Below are positions 1 through 11,585 of a DNA stretch of 64,000 nt, one piece after another. The stretch comes from Monosiga brevicollis MX1 (Eukaryota > Opisthokonta > Choanoflagellata > Craspedida > Salpingoecidae), in assembly GCF_000002865.3 (NCBI RefSeq), contig NW_001865063.1, forward strand, positions 445,483 through 509,482. Direction: 5' to 3'. Positions within the stretch are counted from its first letter, which is position 1. Every line of letters begins with the position of its first letter. A program made the position numbers and the translations under genes. The notes beneath the pieces are model-generated. The model had not been told where the DNA came from and ran no database searches. It saw only the letters and a program-made list of their open reading frames with translations.

Positions 1-54
1 GTTTAGTTTTTGACTGGATTGTAGCCATGTCTTGAGGCATGACTCACTGAATGT

Positions 55-630
55 TTGAACCGCCCAGCTTCTCAGGTGGCCCCCAGCATAAAAACGCCAA
101 CTACAAGTGTGCCCTCAAGCACCGCATACCTGCCTCCTGCCAGCGCCGAGACACATATGCCCTCTTCATCCATGCGTGGTACCAGAGCCGAGTATGATTT
201 TCCGACACCTGGTAGTAGTACACTCCCTCCACCGCCGCCATCACACCCACCGCCATCTAGTACATCATTCCTTCCGCCTGGCAGTGCTGCCCTGGCTCGC
301 GATTCGTACCCATCCAGCGAAAGTCGCCATTACTACCCCGCTCCAGATCGGGACCGCGCAGGGCGAAGCACGGCAGACATGTACTCCCCAAGTGAAACCA
401 CATTTCAGCACCCACGTAGAGCTGACACTGGTTACATGCCCCCGAGCTCTGCGGCTGCCTCGGCCAGCAACCGCTCGTATGCTCAGCCCCAGCAAGGTCG
501 CTATGCCCCGCCTCAAACAAACGATGTGGATTTTCGAGCACCACGACGCCGCATCGCTTGCCGGTTTTACAACACGCGGGGGGGCTGTCGTCGTGGCAAT
601 GAGTGCCAGTTTCTGCACGAAACGCGATGA
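55..630 (+). CDS. CCCH zinc-finger protein, C-terminal exon (5' part outside window)
   Basis: This is the last coding exon of a gene that begins before the window. The open frame runs from about position 55 to a TGA ending at 630. The first 155 or so residues are low complexity, rich in Pro, Ser and Tyr, and probably disordered. The final 28 residues hold one CCCH zinc finger with spacing C-x8-C-x5-C-x3-H (CRFYNTRGGC ... CQFLH), followed only by ETR and the stop. CCCH fingers of this spacing usually bind RNA, so a role in mRNA metabolism is likely, but the single finger does not identify the orthologue. No start codon is claimed; the ATG near 49-54 lies just before a possible splice acceptor. 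The gene converges on the SH2 gene downstream. Confidence 0.7.
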   Translation: MNRPASQVAPSIKTPTTSVPSSTAYLPPASAETHMPSSSMRGTRAEYDFPTPGSSTLPPPPPSHPPPSSTSFLPPGSAALARDSYPSSESRHYYPAPDRDRAGRSTADMYSPSETTFQHPRRADTGYMPPSSAAASASNRSYAQPQQGRYAPPQTNDVDFRAPRRRIACRFYNTRGGCRRGNECQFLHETR

Positions 631-1361
631 ACCCGTCAAATCTGTTTGAGGCGCCAGCTTTTGCAGCGCTGCCCAATCAGCCGTCATAACCTTGAGTTGC
701 TTTTTTATTAATCTTTTTTTTCTCGAGTCATTCCGTTACCTGCTAACGCGTGAGAACAGTATTTTGCCATCCTTGGGTCCTCGCTGAGCGAAGACACCAA
801 TGGGTGTGTAGCCTTGTTGGAGCGGAGAGGCTCGTTCCAACTCTAAAAGCCACGACCGGCGTTTTCTCTTGTTCGCGCTGCTGTTTGGTCGTTGGTTCTT
901 TGTGTTTTGTTGCTTGCTTGTTTGCGAGATGTCGATCTCTGTCCATTTGCGAGTCCTGGTCGGCGCTCCACTTTGCCCGACACCATTAGCTGCCAAGGCT
1001 CTTGCCACTTTGTGTGCAAGCCCCAGATCTCTAGATTCCCACAACCGATGCTAGAACTTGACTTTTGCTGCCTGCTTCCGTACATCCTTTACTGCTGGTC
1101 TTACTCATCCAGTGGGGCTCTTGCTCCTTCACAAAAGGCAGCATGGAATTGGATGAGCTGACGAGAGGGGTCTGGGCGTGAATTGAGACAAGACTTGATC
1201 AAAATCCGCGGTTCCATTTCCATGAATGCATGTTAATACAATTAATTTGCTATGAAGCACCAATCCCTTGATCGGGAAAGAGGACAGGGACTCGAACCAA
1301 CTGCGACTCGGCAATGGCGAGTGAGGTGATACTCGGAACGAACACAGATACATGCAGTCGC
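631..1361. other. Intergenic, convergent 3' ends
   Basis: About 730 bp between the stop of the CCCH gene on the plus strand and the stop of the SH2 gene on the minus strand. It begins with a T-rich stretch (about 700-722) that is probably the 3' UTR of the CCCH gene. The open frames here lack family resemblance and codon-like composition, and I see no gene, RNA or repeat. Confidence 0.5.
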
Positions 1362-2958
1362 TCAACGTGCACAGGCAAATGTCAAGGGGATGCCAGAGTG
1401 AATGGAGTGCTGCTTGTAGAATGCAATGAGCTCTGGCAAGTCGTCAAACACACGGTCCGTCTATGCTCAGAACAAGAAAGGCGCCAAAGGGGTGATCATG
1501 CGTGAAACACAAGGGTGTAAGAGCTCGCTCGTCACGTGGATGGCTGTAGGCGGATGGGGCCGGCAATGCAAATGGGCCAAGACGTACCGTGGCAAGACTG
1601 CCGGCGCGGCGGGTGACTTTGACATGTGCAAAGGTCCGGGGACTCGTTGCCACAGAGACCACGAACCCGTCCACGGCCTTGGTTTCACGCACTAAAAATG
1701 TCCCAGGCGGATTGTTGGCCTGGACGGCGACCACCCGAACCGAGTCGTGCAGGTGAGGGGCAGTCAACGGTGATAAGGGGTGCAGATGGGCTTGAGATTG
1801 GTTGGTCTAATCTCAACATTGCATAAAGCCTCGCATGGGCACTCACCAGGCGTGCCTCGGCCTCGGATCGACTTTGCATACCGTGCATATATGTAGCCGT
1901 CTCTATCAGTGACAAGGGAGCCGAGAGGGAACAAGGGCCGTAAGTTTGGGAATTGCCAACTACACTCTCTTCTGGAGCCGCCAACAAACCAGGCGCGGTG
2001 GGAGCTGGGGCAGTTTGAGGCGTCAACGACGGTCTTGATGGTGGCATGGGCGAGCTTTCCTCAATCCCGGCCATGGTCCTCGGATCGTACATGGACTGAC
2101 AAGGACAAGATGCACGACAAGGGATGCAAATGAGCCAAGTTGATTGGCGATGTGAGACTCGATGCCGTGCGTACTTCTGTTTGAATGCTGGCTGGGTCTT
2201 CCACGTCATCTTCATCCTCAGGGCCCAGACCCTGCATGGTCCTGGGGTCGTACATGGATTCCGACTGCGCGAGTGGTTGATGGGAGCGCGCGTGAGCACG
2301 AGCCGGGCAGCCACGAGGATGAATTCAGTCTCACGTACAACAACAGGATCGTCATCCTGACGAGCAACGGTAGCATTGTAGTTCATGTTGACTTGGCCGC
2401 CCTTGTTCTTCGAGCCAGCCCCCTGAGACACCTGCAAGGACGCACGCGGCGGTTAAGGCCATGACACTCTTGCAACAAGTTGGCAAAGCCATTCGCATGG
2501 ATGGATTCGAGCGTACGGTGAGGTAGCCCTCCTCGCTATTGATGGGCTCGGATTTGTTCAACACCTAAGACCACAAACGGAACGAAACGTCGTCAGGATC
2601 AAAGGATGGCGCGCCAAGGACGAGCGGGAGCCATTTTGTCTGGAGTGGTAATGGGTCGAAGTTGGCAAAGCAGTGCACACGGACCGTCAAATACGCGCCC
2701 TCTACAGAAACGGCATTCCCTTGTGCAACAGTCATGTAGGCGCCCTCCACCATGACATTGTTCGTCGCCGCTGCGGGGCCCTGATCCGTGGACGCCGCGC
2801 ATTTTAGAGTTGCAAAAAAACGCTGATGTGAGAGTGGCGGGGGGGTTCGCGGTGGGCTGCGTTGATGGATCAAGCATGCGCCGCACCTCCTCATCGCCGA
2901 CGTTCATGTACAGGCCTTGGACCATAATGGCCTCCCCCAGGGGTTTCATGTCATCCAT
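1362..2958 (-). CDS. SH2-domain protein with a ladder of tyrosine motifs
   Basis: Small multi-exon gene, probably a cytosolic phosphotyrosine-signalling adaptor. The likely start is the ATG at 2958. Successive short exons each carry tyrosine motifs: GLYMNV (about 2910), GAYMTV and GAYLTV (about 2745 and 2697), EGYLTV (about 2528), NYNATV (about 2378), then two copies of MYDPRTM (about 2250 and 2085). The last three exons encode a complete SH2 domain: TYMHGMQSRSEAEARL, then NPPGTFLVRE with the phosphate-binding Arg, FAHVKV with the conserved His, and FDDLPELIAFY, ending at a TGA at 1364-1362. The family's first Trp is Tyr here. Splice sites supporting this include CTG|GTGAGT, CAG|GCCAAC, ACG|GTACGT and CATAG|ACGGAC. 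YMNV-type sites are known SH2 ligands (Grb2 prefers YxN). Self-docking or use as a scaffold is inference. Choanoflagellates are known for rich tyrosine-kinase/SH2 networks. An extra 5' exon cannot be excluded. Confidence 0.8.
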
Positions 2959-3309
2959 CTTGTCCTGAAGCTATTGCTGTTGCCAGTACCAGTGCCGATG
3001 CCGATGCCGATGTCGTTCTTGCAGTCGCGCGTCGCCGTCAACTGATAAAAGCACCCCAACAAGGAAAACGGTACAGCAGAGCAACGATTGGACAGGCGTC
3101 CAAAAGCCAGAGGGGTGATCCAATTGTGATATTTATCAAGGTTAATTTTAAAGCATAAATTAGAGAAAGCGTTCAAGAAGGGCCCAGAATCAGAGAAAGG
3201 GTTGAACAACAACTGAGCGAGTCCGCAATGCCTCAAAACAAACACACACAAAAAACAACAACGTGCTTTTTGTGTGTGTGTGTGTGTGTGTGTGTTGGTT
3301 TGTTTGTGT

Positions 3310-3379
<70 letters not shown>

Positions 3380-3419
3380 CTGTGTGTGTGCCTGTGTGTG
3401 TGCCTGTGTGTGTGCCTGT

Positions 3420-3513
<94 letters not shown>

Positions 3514-3704
3514 CTGTGTGTGAAATAAGGCTTGAGAGTAATTGATTGATATACGCGTAAACAGTCGGGTTGAACGAGGCGAGCCAGCTGCCGCAGCCTT
3601 GCAAAGTTATGGCACAAAGAGCAACCACTCCTTGAAAGACACTAATGTACACGCATCAATATGGATGCTAGCGGCAGCATGCCCAAAATCCTTCGTGTCG
3701 CAGG
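2959..3704. other. Intergenic between two minus-strand genes
   Basis: About 750 bp between the BSDC1-like stop and the start of the SH2 gene, so it should hold the SH2-gene promoter. Its centre is occupied by the compound microsatellite listed separately. AT-rich sequence lies around 3125-3175. Reading frames across the repeat (Val/Cys, His/Thr and Arg/His repeats) are products of the repeat and are not called as genes. Confidence 0.45.
3271..3522. repeat. Compound microsatellite (GT)n then (TGTGCC)n
   Basis: The tract starts as (GT)n with a few TT interruptions (about 3271-3377). It passes through four units of an intermediate TGTGTGTGCC form (about 3378-3420) and then becomes about 17 perfect units of the hexamer TGTGCC (about 3423-3513). 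The staged transition suggests the hexamer arose by a T-to-C change in the dinucleotide array and then expanded. Confidence 0.95.
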
Positions 3705-5306
3705 TCAGTCCCATTCGCCCCAGTCATCGCCATCGCCGTCTGCGTCATCACTACTGCCGACCACAACCGGCTCAGTATTCTCACTGCTATTGGACGAGAG
3801 GGCGGTGACACCGAACGACTCGACGACATCAAACTCATCCAGGTTCAGATCATCATCATCAAGCCCTGCTGCTTGTGCGTCTGCTGACGCTTCAGGTTCA
3901 GCGCACTCCGCGGGCTTGGGTGCTGCAAGTTCCTCGGGCACTTGGGGCATTTCGTTCTGTTCTGACTCTGCGGGCTCTGCAGGCTCTGCGGGCTCTGCGG
4001 GCACTGCGGGCTCTGCAGGCTCTGCGGGCTCTGCGGGCTCTGCGGGCACTGCGGGCACTGCGGGCTCTGCGGGCTCTGCGGACTCTGCGGGCTCTGCGGG
4101 CTCTGCGGACTCCGTGGGTTCTGCGGGCTCCGTGGGTTCCTCAATCTCGCCCTGGGACACGTGCGGGTCCTCAAGGGCCGTGTGCTCTTCTGTGTCGACC
4201 CCCGGCTCAAGCTCGTCCGTGATGGGGAGATCCGAGTCATTGACATCAGCTGCCGCCATCTCTTCCGGTTGGGCAGCTGAGACAGCTGCCACATCCTCGG
4301 CAGGAGCAACAAGCTGGTCAGCGACCGCTGATGCCCCCTCCTCAATAGTTTTCTTTGCAAGTGCAACAGTATCCAACTCTTCTGCGGGTACCATCCGTGC
4401 TGTAGAAATAGCTTCGGCAGGCACATTGTCCACCAGACTAACGTTGTCCTCGGCCTTCGCTTCCGAATGCCCCCGGGAGGCCTCTTCCAATTGCTCTGCT
4501 GCGACGCTCAGGGTCTCAAATTTCGTCGCTGCAGTCTCAGCATCACCTGCTGTCCCCTCGGCCTCTACCGCACCATCATCGTCCTACAGGCGCAAAGCAC
4601 CCCCCATGAGGGATCGGTAAAGACCCTTCCAGCTATTGATGGCGCTCCGCCTTTGATCTTTGTCCCCCCATTCAAATAAGCGCATCAGCAAGTCAGGAAG
4701 CCATACCCAATCATCAAACGAGAGCTCGTGCGTGGATGCCTCGACTTCAGCCGATTGTTGAACGCGCTGCAATAAAGCGGCCCGCCGCTCCACTTTCAGC
4801 TAGTCCAAGAATGATCCCCGTGAGCGCCAAGGTTGAAGTGACAAGGCAACGCCGCCTGGTTCTGCAACTGGTCAATACACATCGGCCAAATAGGAAATGG
4901 ATGGAACCCACCTGCTGCTGATACAAGTGATACATGATGCGCTGCCAAAAGATCTCGTAGCTTAGTCGGTGTGGCACCTAAGAGTTGCACATAAATCAGC
5001 TGGCATCCATCACAAGATCCTTGGCCAACCAATAAACATGCCAGGATGAACAAACATATTGGGTGTGGAGCTGGCGAACAATGTCATCTTGGGCCAAAAG
5101 CTCGCCAATCTTGCCCTTGTAGGTATCAGAATCAAATCCCATGCTCCTGTGAAGAAAGCGTGCAGTCCGTGTGAGCGCATGTCGCAAAATCAAAGAGGAA
5201 AAATGAAACGAAGTAAAAAAATAAAAATTGACCAAAAGCCGCTTTGTGCCTTGGTAGACGCAGGGGCGAGGCACGAGCCACTTCACATTCCCCTCCCCCT
5301 CCCCCG

Positions 5307-5340
<34 letters not shown>

Positions 5341-6256
5341 CTCCTCCTCTTCCTTTCTCTCTCTTTCTCTCTTTTGACTTGTTAACCAGCATCTGGTTCC
5401 GCAACGCACCACATTTGAAAGTCGTCATCTTGCAAGTCACTCTCAATCACGGCCAACCAGGCCGCTGCCTGCTTGTCGTGTGCTGCGGTAGGCGTGGACG
5501 CCTAGCAGAACCGGTGCACACGGCCCATCAGACTTGAACACGGGCCTCAAGTGCTTTGCGTCTCCGTGAGCAGAACAGACCTGGCGTTTTTGTCGGGCAC
5601 GCGAGCTGCGAAGGCCTGAATGGGCAGCGTCGGGAGCGCCATCATGCTCAGCAGAGGCAATAGTATCCCGGACCGTGTCGACCACACCACGGACAGTTGC
5701 TTGAAAACTCTGCAGCATCGCGGACGGTTGTTGACAGAGGCAAGAAAAGACAGGTCAAACAGGTAAGCAAGGCTCCAGAACCCGAGCTTGGCAAATGATT
5801 CAGCAAGACAAGGCCGTGTTTGGCGCACTTACGGAAGAGAAGGCGGGTTGTGGCGTTTGTGCAGGACCTGATGACTCGGCGCGTCGATCCTTGATATGCT
5901 TGACTGTGTTATGTACCGTCTACGGCGATCCACGCGTGGTCGTTACCTCCCGCGTCACCGTTCCATGAAGTGGACAAGACGTGCCCAGCGAGCCAACCTG
6001 TTGCGTGTCGTCTTGAATGGTCCCGACAAATTCACCCAAATCGTTTTGAACAGCATGGACGGCCTATCGCAAAGGTCCGAGGCGTGAGCCTCGCCTGAAA
6101 CTAACCCGCGTCCAGGGCAAAGGTCGTGGGACCGCGCCAGCTCGAGCAATGGTGCTTGCCCGTGCCCAAGCCACATACCTGGGACACGGTGCTCATAAAG
6201 CCAGAGAACCAGCCGCTACCGCCACCACTGCCGGCACCGCTGCCCCCGCTCGCCAT
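3705..6256 (-). CDS. BSD-domain protein, BSDC1-like
   Basis: Multi-exon homologue of BSD domain-containing protein 1. The first exon starts at the ATG at 6256 with a Gly/Ser-rich stretch and WFSGFMSTVSQ, then donor GTATGT. A second exon (about 6066-6000) encodes AVHAVQNDLGEFVGTIQDD, matching the conserved EF..V..DT segment of animal BSDC1. The BSD domain is split over two exons: LLAQDDIVRQLHTQY (about 5150-5060) and VPHRLSYEIFWQRIMYHLYQ (about 4978-4915), with the hallmark FW pair. A coiled segment (KVERRAALLQRVQQ) follows, then a long acidic exon from about 4584 to the stop at 3705. The acidic part contains Pro-Ala-Glu repeats and ends in DDWGEWD, like the acidic Trp-containing tail of animal BSDC1. 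BSD domains occur in TFIIH p62 and synapse-associated proteins; the molecular function of BSDC1 is poorly known. Exons between about 5820 and 5400 are not resolved with certainty. Confidence 0.82.
3960..4140. repeat. In-frame 9-bp minisatellite encoding Pro-Ala-Glu repeats
   Basis: About 20 units of a GGGCTCTGC-type 9-mer with single-base variants (GGGCACTGC, GGACTCTGC, GGGTTCTGC). On the minus strand it reads as EPA/VPA/ESA tripeptides inside the acidic tail of the BSDC1-like protein. Because the unit is nine bases, length changes keep the frame. Confidence 0.9.
5309..5338. repeat. (CA)n microsatellite in an intron of the BSDC1-like gene
   Basis: About 15 CA units followed by a CT-rich tract (5338-5376). 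They lie between the exon holding the first half of the BSD domain and the next upstream exon. Confidence 0.9.
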
Positions 6257-6840
6257 GGCGTCTGCTTTGCAGTTGTCGCAGGTCGTCGCTGTCACCTGCA
6301 GAGTCATCGCCAACAAGGCGGCACGCCATCACATCATCAGCTGACCACGCCATGCGCCCCAGCAACACCATAACCAAACCCACGCTGCACATGCCCACAC
6401 AAGCCACCCCTTCACCACCAGCCAACCATATACCTTTGCCTCTAGGCACCAGAGCTGTCCAGCATCACCAGCACACGACCACGCTGCCCTTTTCTGAAAC
6501 TCACCTCAACACTGCAACTTTTTTAAATTTTTTTTTTTTTTGATGCAAATTTGACGAAAATGCACTTTATCATCAAAAAGAAAAAAAAAAGAAAAAAGGT
6601 CACACACACAAACAAAAAGCATGGGAGAACACACAGCCGTCTCTCGCGCGCCACAAGATGAAGGGCGGTGTCGCACGATTGGGAAAAGCTAGTTGGCTTC
6701 TTGGCATCCAGATGCAGCCGGATAAATAAATTCAATTATATGATAGTTAGTCACGTGTGAAAATCACGAGCGTATTCTAAGTCAGTGCTCAACGCATCTG
6801 GCAAAAGCCAGATGAAGTTGCCTTTTGGCCCACATTCCAG
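6257..6840. other. Intergenic; promoter of BSDC1-like gene and 3' flank of 53BP1-like gene
   Basis: About 580 bp. It contains a T run (6528-6541), A-rich stretches around 6576-6597 and an AT-rich patch (6720-6745). No coding sequence is supported. Confidence 0.4.
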
Positions 6841-9800
6841 CTATGGGCGCGGATTCCAGGCATAATCCTCGTGGATGGTGGGGTCAAAGTACCGGTCATG
6901 AAGCACGCATTCGACGGCCCAGGCATGGGTGGCAATTGGAATCTCAGCTGCGCGGGCAATGTCCACCACATGTTCAAAAGAGGGCTCTGCGACGCGGGGC
7001 TCCTCGTCCGTCTGTGGCGCCAGGATAAAGTCGCACGCTTCGCGCCCATGGCGCTCCACGTCCATGGCCTCAACCATCTCAGCCCCAAGAATCGAGAGAG
7101 CATCACGCCAAAACTCGTGCAAAAGCCGCTTTTTGTGGTGCAGCAAATGCACGCGCATGCCCTCAAAGCAGGAGACCTGCTTGCGCACGGGGTGTTGGCG
7201 CTGCGGCAGCATGTGATGGGTAGCTAGGCGCACCGGCTTGTCATTGTCAAACCTCAAGCTGGTTTGACCGGCAGGTAGCAAGTGCGCCTCCAAGTCGGCA
7301 AACTGCTCCAAGTCGCGGCACTGCTCCAGCCAATTGGTGTCCACACACGGCACGCCAGTAGCCAACGCCAAGAGGTACTTGTAGGATCGCCGCGGGCACG
7401 AGGCCACAACTACCACCGGCGGCTCCTGCAAGACCGGGTCGTAGCTCTGAGCGTGCTTCAGAAAAGCACTGTCCTTCATTACCACCGTGGCCCCAAGGAG
7501 ATTGGCCATGCGATACCACTCGTCCTTGGTCTCAAGCCCTGACACGGCCAGAACAATCCCTTGCAAGGGCTGACGATGCTTGGTGCGCTCCACCAGGCCC
7601 GGCGTCAGCCTGGATGCATGTTTGCGCTTCCGCGCCGAGCTGACGCTACGTGGTGGCAAACCCTGAATCTCTGGACTCACGCACGGGTTGATCCGTGATC
7701 GTGATCCAGGCACGGAAAATAGATCGGCTTGCACGTTGCGTGATTCCACAATGACTGAGTTGACACTCAACGTGACCTGCCCCAACGCCGGCGCAGTCTC
7801 GCTCTCTTCATCCTGACACAAACCAAAACGCCGTCGACATGCACCGGGCCGACAAAGGACCAGCAAAACGGTGGTGTGAGTGGCTGCGGGTCACAGGGAT
7901 GTTGAATGGCACGCAATAGCCCTTTTCACGTGCTTCTCCGTCCCATGTCGAGCTTGAACGGGCGCGACAGACCTGAAACTGCACGACATATTGCTGCTGC
8001 TCTGGCAGGTGCTGCAAGATGATGGCAGCTTGATAGATGCACGACTTGCGTGGACGCTCCCAATCCCGCTCCTCGGCCGCCGCCAACACCTGCAAACGGA
8101 CAAGCATCATCAGGCGTTGGCTCACCAAGACCAACAGAACACAAAGAACAAATCACAAGAGGCAGGGAACCACATACACTTGTGCCCGCTGGCAGGATGG
8201 GTGGAGCCACAACCATGTGTGGCTTTGATCGGTTGCCATCCGCAAAGTCGACAAAGAAGCGGTCGCTCCGATGACGCATGAGTCGACCCGGGTACAGCTT
8301 GCTGTCCTGACGATGAAACGGAGCCAAGACGTCCGTGCCCACCGGCAACAGCCTTTGCAACTCCTCTTTGCTCATTTGGTTAAAGATGTACTTCGTTTGG
8401 GCCGATGGGGCCTGTGAAGACAAGTAGTTGGGCGGGGTAGCAGGGAGGGGCGATGCCCCGGTTCGGCTCTCAGGCCTGCTGTCAGCTGAGCCATTTGGCT
8501 CGCTGTCAATCGGATCATCCTCGCCGCTCTCCGCATCTTCAACATCCTCCGCAGCCGTCTCCATGCGCGTATCCACAGAGCGGTCCTGCTGAGCGTCGGG
8601 GCCCTGCTCTAGGAGCTCCCGCTCAACAATCACGCAGGATGGGGGCACGCTCACTACATGGGCCTCGTCCTCTGACACTTGCTCCCCCAACTACACACGC
8701 ACCACGACCACACCACACGCACCACGGCCATACGGTGCAGCATGAGCTCTTGGAATTCATGACTTCAGAAAAATTAAGACGGCTCAGGCCACGAAATCAC
8801 GCAATGGCGCCGAAATACGGACCGTCAGTTTGATTTGATAGCGTTGTGTATCCACATCAAAGGACAAGATGCGACCAGGTGTATACATGGCGTAAGGCCC
8901 TTGCTGTAACAGTGTAGCCTCATCGGCAACAGTGGCCACCTGGTCGGAGAGGGAAAGATCCAAAGAAAGATGTGAGAGGGACCAAGAGCCACTATGATTA
9001 GCGAGTGAGACAAACCTCAGTTCCAGGCAACAAGATGCGAGGCGCCACGAGGACGCTAGTGCGACCCTTGGACCCATCTGCAAAATGTATTTCAAAGCCT
9101 CGGGGGCGGTGTTTGATCACCGTGCCCGGGTAGAGGAATTTGGGATCATCAGCGCACACGGCGAGCACTGCAGTGCCCACCGGAAACTGAAATTGTCTCT
9201 GCTCTGCGCTAAGATTATCGAAATGAAAGAGCTGGGGCAGCGGATCTTGACTCGGCGCGTGTGCCGCCGGGTCCGCCTCCCTGATTGCTTGATCGGAGGA
9301 CGCTTGATCTGCGTTGGAGCGACGAGATGATGACCTCCGCGACTCAGGTGCCTTTGCGGCATTTGATACAAAGCGAGTCTCTTGGTCTCCTGTTTTTGAA
9401 AGGGCAAAAAGATGGCGCTTCTCAGGAAGGTCTGCCACCGGCTCTTGTCGCGGGGGATGATCAGACTGTGCCTTTCGATCACGGTCCGAACTCGAGGCCC
9501 GCTTTGCCCGTTTCGCATCGGGCCCCACGACGGGTGAGACTGCGCTCGCATCGGACGCACTAGACTCATCCTCGCCTGTTTGATTGTAGTGCCTTGGGCT
9601 GCGGTGTGGCGATCGCGCTGACGAGAATTTTTGAGCAGAATCGTATGCACGCGCGGCTGGCATGGCTGGACGCTTGGCAGAGCCTGGCGCCCTGGCACTT
9701 TTGAGCGGCAGTGGCCCGGAAACCGTGGCATCCACCACCACAACCTCATCGATGGTGGCTGCTTCAGGCTTGTTGGGACGACATGCTTGATCCACATTGA

Positions 9801-11546
9801 GTGGTGATGGCAACGCCGGGGGGGACACACCACGCGCATGGGCATCGGCTGCAGCCTGCGCGTACGCAATCAGTTGCTCCTCAGAAAGCAAGACTGTGCC
9901 ATCGGGCCCCAGTAGATGGTCTAAAATGTTAAAAAGCAGGCCACCGAGAACCCCCAACATGGCTACGTGAGGCATCGTCACGCCCCAGCCTCTTGGGCAC
10001 AAGTGGGAAATTACAAAGCCGTTCATTGAACATACCTGGCAAACGAATGTCAACTGCCAGCTGCTGCGTGGGAAAAAGCTGCTCAATTTGCGAGGAGGCC
10101 AGGGTACGCGTACTCGGCAAGCCCCCACCTGTCATCGGCATCTACGGCGCAAGTGGAGCACCCGGCATGAGCGTGTGCAGCAAGGAAGGAAGTGTAAAAC
10201 GTGGGTGCATCACGGGCGGCCAGCGCTGACGAGCTCGAAGTACCATAGACAAGGATCCAACGTCACACTCAAAGGTGGTTTCAACAACCACGCGCACGAT
10301 GCGCGGGCGCTGGCGCAGGTGCGGGAATGGTTGCCGCCTTTGTAAGGAGTGCTGCGCAGCTTGCTCAGTAGGAGACGAAGCGTGAGCTTGGCCTGCCTTG
10401 CTAGCTCGACGCCGAAGTGAGTTTGCCGAGGTGAAGTCGGTGGCTGAGGCAGCCCGGGAGTGCGAGGGTTCGGGCAATTGCTGAACCAAAATCTGCGCGG
10501 CTTCTTGTGTGGATAGCTGACCATCTTCGCTGGTGCGCCGGCGCTGTGCCTCATCGCGAACAGGCTCCCGATGCAGATGCAGCGGCTTGCTTTTGGATTG
10601 AAGGGACTGTTCGCTCTGGGGAGTGGGCAGCACCGACGCTGACGCCCGTGTGGGTCGCGGGTTGCTGTGCAGGAGTTCATCAACCTCGTTATCCTCCTCC
10701 ATTGCCTCGGCGCGCTGAGCGGGCGAGGCAGTAACAGCGCGCGAAGCATGTTGCAATGGCCTGGTGGCGAGATGTGGAGTTGTGGGAATCGGTGGGGCAG
10801 TATCCGCTGTAATTTTACTCGACGCAGGTGCGTCGCGCGCTGGCGAGGAACTTGTGTCCGCGTGCTCCTCCACAAGCGCCTCAGTGTCGGCCAACTGCAT
10901 GCCATGCATGCTCGATCGAATCTGCTTGAGTCGCTACGCGCAGAAGCGGAGCATTGCAGAAGCGAGATTTGGTTTAGCAACTCATGACACAAGGCCAGCG
11001 CAGGGACAAGGCGGTGAAAGCCAGCTTACCTCATGCCGCTTCTGCCGCCCGTTGGTTCGGCGTGCTTCCAAGCGTCGCTCAGCGGCTGCAGTCAGACTTC
11101 GGGCCGCTTCCTGGGAGTCGTGGAAAGCAAAGCTGTCACGATCAAGGGACACTTTGGCTTGGCCAGGGTTTTCAGTCGTCGCACGAGACACGCGGCGAAT
11201 GTGCCGGACCGGCGAATCATCTTCATCTTCGTCATTGCCATCAATAGGCTCTTCTGCCGCGACTGGAGGAGACATTGTACGATTTGGGCGGCTTTGAGCC
11301 TGAGGACTAGTTGTTTTATCATCGCTTGCGCCGTCCGCATGGCGGACGGGTCCTGTCAACGCAGTTTGCACTGGCGGGGCCATCTCCTCGTCCAAGGTAT
11401 CAGCCTCGAGGGTGGTAGCGGCTGTGTCCGTATTGGAGGACCTGGCCTTATTTGTGCTGGATACTCGATGTGCACGCTCCAACCGTGGCGGACCGACGCG
11501 TGCCTAAATCACGGGCCATGGGTCACAGACAAGCAAGCCGTCAAGG

Positions 11547-11585
<39 letters not shown>

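Noticed and set aside
3228-3545. Open frames of repeated Val-Cys or His-Arg across the GT/TGTGCC array
   Set aside because: They are translations of a microsatellite in every frame and have no flanking coding sequence.
3661-4620. Plus-strand frame of 319 codons rich in Ser-Ala-Gly
   Set aside because: It is antisense to the acidic last exon of the BSDC1-like gene; the minus-strand reading has family similarity and a matching C-terminus.
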